Shown here one piece after another: positions 58,043-64,000 of a stretch of 64,000 bases of DNA. The position numbers and the translations under genes were made by a program. The notes below the pieces were generated by a model. That model was not told where the DNA came from and ran no database searches. It saw only the letters and a list, made by a program, of their open reading frames with translations. The stretch spans positions 36,733,501 through 36,797,500 of the forward strand of contig NC_080567.1 of the NCBI RefSeq assembly GCF_030253575.1, written 5' to 3'. This DNA comes from Rhododendron vialii (taxonomy: Eukaryota > Streptophyta > Magnoliopsida > Ericales > Ericaceae). Each line of letters starts with the position of its first letter. The first letter of the stretch is position 1.

Positions 58043-58266
58043 TGTCACTTTCCTTTGACTTTGTTCTCTGCACATTAACCTGGGGAAGATTTGGTTAAAT
58101 TCATCTGTAGTTTTCTGAGGAGTTTCAAGCATTCAATTGGTCGACCACAACAGAATGCTCTAGCCCAACCAATGGGGAACCTGGGAAAAACTTGCAGAAT
58201 TCAGTTCCTCTGATGATGTTCAAAAAAATCCTCCGATGAACTTATTCATGCAGCTGCACGGTTGAA

Positions 58267-58308
<42 letters not shown>
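58267..58308. repeat. (CT)n(GT)n microsatellite
   Basis: About 16 CT units followed by five GT units, then a GA run (58312-58327), between the convergent SWI3D and RABG3 genes. Confidence 0.95.
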
Positions 58309-58929
58309 CAGAGAGAGAGAAAGAGAGTAATCAGCATCAGACGATCTCACATAGCTTAAAATTCTGGGGACGAGAACTATGATTACCGGCAGCTTTAGCG
58401 TGGGCCGCTTTGGAACATTGCAAAGGGTATCCAATTATGGTTACTGTTAAAGCAACTACTGCGAATGTTTATGACATCCAACCATTCGAATTCAAAACTT
58501 CTCCCCACCAATAGAACTATGATTGTAATTCCAGCTTAAAAGCCGGTGCTTCCTTGAAAGCACAACAGATAAAACTAGTGCCCACCTTTACAATACTTCA
58601 TAACGGTTCATTCAACATCTCATTATGACATTATCCGACTGCAGAAGAAAGAAATGGCTCCAGCTTTATAATGAAAATAATCCTCCTTGCACTCACATCA
58701 TCGGCACAGCTCAGAATTTTGAGCATGCAAAGCAAAATATGGATCCCTATATTGCAACCATAAACCAAGTTCACCAGCACTCAAGAGACCAATTTGCTGT
58801 TCATACAAATACTCTAATGTACAAGTGTATCTTCACGGAAAAGCAATGAAATGACAAACAGTAGCAATACAGGTTTACAATGTTCCCGATGCTTTTTATT
58901 GTCATCCGACAAAATATCAGATAGTAAAT

Positions 58930-61900
58930 TTAGCAGCATCCAGTTGACTTCTGCTGACTGCCGTTTGCTACATCGATGGTGTCTGGCAGGTATCTTCATA
59001 CCATGAAAGCAACAAGAGTAGAAAGAAAGGCCAACAAATGTGAAGTTAATACCAGCTGTGGAAAATTCTCAGAAGGAAAAAATTCAGGGAGTAATTTGGC
59101 CAAAAACAGCAAGCCCTTCTCACTTTACAAATCCTATAATCAACCTTAAATGACTCAAAACACTTGAACGAAGCTACAAATAGGTCAAAAGCATGCCACA
59201 AACTCACATGTTCAGTTCGTTAATCATATTAGGAAGGAGAAACTTTTAACCAACATGAATGCTGTTAATGTGAAGTGGTGCATGCAAAGGTTATGAAATG
59301 TCCATGTTCAGTGATATGATATAATTCTACTTAATTCATTGTTTACTCACATTTCTTCCTCGTCCCCTCTGTTAAGGGCATTCTTTGCTATGAGCTGGAA
59401 AGCTTCTTCAACATTGATCCCCTCCTTCGCTGAGGTCTCAAAGTATGGAATATTCCCTTTTGAGGAACACCAAGCGCGAGCCTTTTTCTCAGAAACCTGT
59501 AGCATCAGAAGCACTTTCTTTTTATCAACATGAGAGAAACTTATATCATTTCACAGAAGTATAAAGCTATGGTTAAACCTAAATGGTTCAAAGAGTTACC
59601 AACCACTCTACTATTCCCTCCATCCACGTCGATCTTGTTTCCAATAACAACAAATGGGAAATTTTCTGGATCCGAAGGGCTTGCCTGCATGAGAGTTGTC
59701 AAAGGATCATCATCTTGTATCCATATTTCAGTTGATTGGTAACGATAAATTTTACACAACCACACAACGAACAAGCTTTTGAATCATTCTTGTTAAATAG
59801 GAACTAAATGGGCAAAACAAAGAATGAACAAAGCATCACAGATAATAACTTGAATTTGGCCTAAGAAACCTTTTTCCATAGTCAACTCTGCAGGGAGCCA
59901 TGGTCTTGGGGATGGTAAAATGAAAACAAGGGGCAAGAAGAATAATGCACTTTTACATCATGAAATATAAAATTTTAAACTGACAGCCCACCAAAACTAA
60001 AATGAAAAAAATGAGCACACAACTTGATCTACTAAATTATATTATGTAGAAGTATCATATGTCCCGCAAAGAAAATGAACACCATTACCTGAATAAGGAA
60101 TTCTTCCCTCCAGTTGTTCAGATTGTCAAATGACTTCATCACATTTACATCATATACAAGAACACAACAATCAGCACCACGGTAGAAAGCAACACCCAAA
60201 CTTTGAAATCTTTCCTGGCCAGCTGTATCCCAGATCTACCAAAACAAAAGTTGAATTTGATCTAAGGCATAAGTCATTCACTTAAACGCAAGTTCCACGG
60301 GTTCCAGAAACTGAGTATGGATGCACACTAAGAATATGATGTGGACCTATGATGCCCATTAACCAACCAGAAGCAACGTTCATATTAATTGTGCCAAACT
60401 TCCAAAGATAGAAACCCAATGGCGTCTCATGTTACGATTTTTGGCTGCAACACTAGGGATTAGGACACCCAATTACGTCTCATGTTACGATTTTTTCCTA
60501 ACACTAGAGATTAGGATCAAGTGCACATTATGCAGATATGTTTGTCACTTCTACGCTATGAAGCACCAACACCTCTAGAGGTCGAAGAATCGCAGTGTCA
60601 GGACACAGGGACACGGGGACACCGCGGGACACTGCGGAGATACGTACGGGACACGCCACGTGGCGTGTCCCATATTTTAATATTAAATTTTGAGGGGGAC
60701 ACGGCGGGACACCGCTGGGGACACGGCGGGGACACCGATGGGGACACGGCAGGGGCCAAACTGCAATTTTAAAAAAAAAATTGGGGGCCAAACTGTAATT
60801 TTTGAAAAAATTGGGGGTCAAACTGTAATTTTTTTAAAAAAAATTTGGGGCCAAATTATTATTATTTTTTAAATTTCTGGGTGCTAAACTATAATTAATT
60901 ATTTATTTATATGTAAATAAATAAATAAATATACACGTGGCGTGTCTCCCGCCGTGTCCGTGTCCCCATTTTTTTAGAATTCCCGTGTCCCGGTGTCGGT
61001 TTCGGTGTCCGTGTCCGTGTCCGTGCATCACTGTTCTACGTTTCCCTAAGACTTGGAATCCTAACAGGAAACAGCCAAGCAGGTGGTTAACTGTACTCAG
61101 TGGAATCATATATTGAGGATCATGCAAAATTATCCTCAGAAGGCTATAACAGACACATAAAGCTGGCCATCTTCATCCATGGTTACACACTTATTCGTGT
61201 CCATTTGAATGGTTCATATTGGAGCAAAAGTGTTGATTCCGGAAGTCTTTCAAACCCAGTTTGGTTCAAGAGAACTGGACAGCATCCTCTACTTTACAGA
61301 CGAAACAGATATGAATTGAATAGCAAAATTGAGCATTACCAATTTACCACTAACCTGTAAAGTGAAGAGCCTATCTTCAAAATGAACTTCCTTTGTCAAG
61401 AAATCAGCTCCGATTGTTGCCTTGTATTGATTGCTAAACTTCTTATTAACATATCTGAGAGCAAATATTCAAGGCAAACCAAGAATTGCAATCCGAAGAT
61501 TCAACAATTAAGTAGCACGGCATTTCTTCCGGGAAGAGACACCATCATATTCAGTAATTAAACTACAAAGCAAGCAAAGAAGGATACTGATTCATCAAAG
61601 AGGTCTTTCCCACCCTGCAATTCACACACAAAAGGAACCACTCTAATTCAGTAAGTTGTAAATGTAGAACCCAACCAACAACCGAATACTGAAACACCCA
61701 TAAACATCTAATCCTGTATCCTGGTGCTGCTCCACTGGGCTTTCATGTATAAATGCACTTTAAAATTTCATATTTTTTTTCAAGTAATTTGATTTTTCTT
61801 TTATATTGTCGGCGCTGGTCATTTGTACAAGTCCTGGAAGAAAACTCAAATTTGTAAGTAAGTAGATCACATAGCTCAATAAAGCAAAATAAATTAGGAC

Positions 61901-62521
61901 CTGTAAGTTTTCCACCAAAATAAATACTCCCTCCGTCCCTAAATATTTGGCACTTTCATGCTTTTTATTGTCCCATATAATTTGTCCATTTTGAAAAGTC
62001 AAAAGCAAAATATAGTAAACTTCCCATGTTACCCTTTTCTTTTGGACACAAAATTTCAAATTCAAATTTTTAAGTACTATTCATAGTACACTAGAAGAGT
62101 AAGATTAGACACTTGATTTTTGCACAATACAATAATATTTCTTCCTTAAAAGTGAGAACTCCCAAAAGTGCCAAACATTTACGGACGGAGAGAGTACTAT
62201 ATTCTCTTATGTAGTGTTTTGTTATACACTTTTATCACTGCTTAGCTAAAATCCTACAACTAACGTCCATGTGAATGGCGCTAAAGAGGTTGATCATTTA
62301 CTTAATAGTACGACTAGAACAGCTTCAAACTAACGTCAATTCAATAAGTGGCAAAGCATCACGAGCTTGAATTCAGAACATACAGCAAAAGATCTAAACC
62401 ATATACACGTGAAAAAAAACCTAGAACTGAAGATCGTGAGTAGCACGGAGATGACGGGTGAAACTCACCCGCTGTCGCCGAGGATTATAACCTTTAGAAG
62501 CGTTCTTCTTCTGGAAGGCAT
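58930..62521 (-). CDS. RABG3: Rab7-type small GTPase, RABG3 subfamily
   Basis: Seven exons on the minus strand: 62469-62521, 61588-61614, 61355-61454, 60089-60235, 59604-59684, 59351-59496, 58930-58993; 205 aa. G motifs are complete: P-loop GDSGVGKTS (about 15-23), switch [17 protein letters not shown] (62-68), GNKIDV (124-129) and ETSAKEG (156-162). [18 protein letters not shown] and [20 protein letters not shown], followed by [16 protein letters not shown], match plant RABG3 (Rab7), which controls traffic to and fusion at the vacuole. The N-terminus [16 protein letters not shown] is family-typical. The last exon encodes YLPDTIDV and ends KSTGCC, so the geranylgeranylation motif is CC, where RABG3f has CEC. 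All introns are GT-AG. Introns 1 and 3 contain a Stowaway-like MITE and a GTGTCC-repeat element. The gene is convergent with SWI3D. Confidence 0.95.
60593..61033. mobile_element. Non-autonomous element with inverted GGACAC/GTGTCC arrays in RABG3 intron 3
   Basis: The left part iterates GGACACGGGGACACCGC-like units and the right part iterates GTCCGTGTCCGTGTCC, its complement. They surround an AT-rich middle with three repeats of TTGGGGGCCAAACTGTAATT. The ends are CAGTG and CACTG. Such foldback elements are common in plant introns. No target duplication was resolved. Confidence 0.65.
61927..62194. mobile_element. Stowaway-like MITE in RABG3 intron 1
   Basis: Ends CTCCCTCCGTCCCTAAATAT and ATTTACGGACGGAGAGAG are inverted repeats flanked by TA. 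It is of the same superfamily as the element at 1650-1864 but with a different interior (GTTTGGCAC-type subterminal), 268 bp. Confidence 0.88.
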
Positions 62522-63368
62522 CGTAAATAAGGGCGCGAATTGGAAAGGAACCGATCTCGAGAGATCCAGAGAGAGAGAGAGAGGAACTGTGAAGCAGGAG
62601 AGTTGCTGTAGTCTGAACTCTGAACTACTCCACTATCTACCCTTCTAGCATGACTCAGTTGAGCTGTGTTTGAAAGGCTCAGATTCGGAGCCAGAGAAAT
62701 GAGAGAGAAAGTGTGGAGAAGAGAAGGTTTCAATTCGAATCGTTCAAAAGTGTATCGAATGCGTAGGATATATCCGTTCGGTACTGAAAAATCACTCCCT
62801 CCTATTGGGTTGCGCCACGTTTTTCCTTTGTTCAACCATTTGTCTATGTTTTCAGCTCCAAAATTGTTAGGAAACATGAAAAAAAACATATGAAAGTGTC
62901 CATAAAACCAAAAAAATAAAGGGCTCAGATTTACGGTGCTTTTATATATTTTTGTTATGGACAGTATCAAGCATCTTTCGACTCACGTTAATGATTGAGC
63001 AATATAGGCTTTGAAGGCAGTCCGAGGTTGTTTTTGAAAATTGATTCCGTAGACGTACTTTTTGTTAAATGATTATTAAAATTAGGCTTCGGTATGTTTG
63101 TGATATATATATTTGTTGTATTTTATATATTTAATTTTTCATCATGATTTTAAAAATCAATTATGTCGAGTGTCAATCAATATCTCACTATCGTAATTTT
63201 TTTTGACGCAATTGATGTTTTGGACGAACCCTAAAAAATGAAGGATAGCCACAAGCAAGTGGGGCGCAACTCCTTGTCCGATGCATGAGGCGTGTGCTGT
63301 TAGAGTCCCACCCTCTTCTCTCCCCTTGATACTCGCAACTTCTAACCACTAACTCGTTGAAAAAAAAA
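62522..63368 (-). other. RABG3 5' leader and promoter region
   Basis: A GA-rich leader (GAGAGAGAGAG at about 62567-62582) precedes the RABG3 start, as is common for plant 5' UTRs. No other gene is seen here. Confidence 0.4.
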
Positions 63369-63697
63369 AAGGGCGCTGCTATTCGCAGCCCTTTATTTTC
63401 TTCCATAGCCCGTTAAAAATTTTGAATTATACTCAACAGTTAGTTACCGAAATTGAGATATATTTTCAGCATCCAATTATCGAAATATAATATTTTTTTC
63501 AACAGCTATTTACCGAAAATGTATGTTCGGCAGTTGTTTACCGAAAGTTAAACATATTTTCGACATGTAGTTACCGAAATATAATATTGTTTTCAACAGT
63601 TATTTACCGAAATATTATGTATGATTTTTAACAACCATTTACCGAAATGTAGTACACTATGGGAGAAAATAAAGAACTGCGAATAGCAGCACCAAAA
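63369..63697. mobile_element. MITE with internal ACCGAAA-unit tandem repeats
   Basis: The left end GGGCGCTGCTATTCGCAG, continuing CCCTTTATTTTCTTCCATAG, is matched by its complement at the right end (CTATGGGAGAAAATAAAGAA, then CTGCGAATAGCAGC). The interior is six to seven degenerate repeats of about 39 bp, each with TTTACCGAAAT and a TTTTCAACAG-type part. Confidence 0.8.
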
Positions 63698-63798
63698 AAA
63701 AATTGGATACCCACGATAGTGCTTTCGTATAGACCCACAAAATTCTCCCTAACCCCAAATTCTAATGCACCCCCTTAAAAATTCAGCCATAGCCAAAA

Positions 63799-64000
63799 GG
63801 GCTGTGCTACGTGCACAGCAGCTGTGCACAGCAGCCTTTTTCTCCCGCCTCGGATCGCGCAAAGATGATCGGAGCCGCTCATTTTGTTCAAAATATGTCG
63901 TTTAAGGTCTTTGTAAAAAATGAGCTTCGTTCGATATCGTTAGAGGCGTTAACAAAACACCCAAAATCACTTTAGAATTTAGGCTGTGCACAGCTGCTGT
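63799..64000. mobile_element. MITE-like element, possibly cut by the window end
   Basis: It begins GGGCTGTGCTACGTGCACAG with CAGCTGTGCACAGCAGCC, and the window ends in GGCTGTGCACAGCTGCTGT, an inverted match. The right border may lie beyond base 64000. Confidence 0.6.

Noticed and set aside
1-64000. CRISPR arrays, bacterial operons, phage or virus genes
   Set aside because: None seen; all coding content is plant nuclear with spliceosomal introns, and repeats are eukaryotic elements.

Overview
The window is nuclear DNA of a flowering plant, almost certainly a core eudicot. The genes have GT-AG introns, plant-only families are present (organ-specific S2/P4 proteins, USP-like BURP proteins, LEW1-type NUS1, SWI3D, RABG3), and the spacers are AT-rich and full of MITEs, SINE-like pieces, a LINE tail and solo LTRs. 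The species cannot be fixed from sequence alone; an asterid or Ericales-type genome is only a guess. All gene models were built by hand from reading frames, splice signals and family knowledge.

Region 1 (1-12.2 kb) carries MED32 (Mediator subunit) followed on the same strand by LEW1/NUS1 (dolichol-synthesis subunit, seven coding exons with an 8-nt terminal coding piece). The two genes are also neighbours in Arabidopsis, so this is a conserved block.

Region 2 (13-50.8 kb) is the accessory part. It holds three divergent pairs, each a USPL1-like BURP gene on the minus strand and an organ-specific (S2/P4-type) secreted repeat-protein gene on the plus strand: 13.1-19.2 kb (older, diverged), 22.9-26.4 kb and 45.8-49.3 kb. 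The last two pairs lie in large duplicated blocks (about 20.0-28.2 and 42.1-50.8 kb). The blocks differ by a MITE insertion, a roughly 350-bp indel, and the number of 26-residue repeats in the organ-specific protein. Between the blocks lie about 14 kb with one two-exon gene for an unrecognised multi-pass membrane protein, several MITEs, a 1.7-kb solo LTR and a probable second solo LTR.

Region 3 (51-64 kb) carries SWI3D (SWI/SNF chromatin remodelling subunit, eight coding exons, 983 aa) and, convergent to it, a RABG3/Rab7 GTPase (seven exons, 205 aa), then a MITE-rich end.

The genes of regions 1 and 3 are housekeeping genes with no evident link to each other. The most unusual biology is the repeated head-to-head pairing of BURP and organ-specific protein genes. 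The secreted repeat protein carries the N-terminal YW...PMP...LL segment that RD22/USP-type BURP proteins have and that these local BURP proteins lack.
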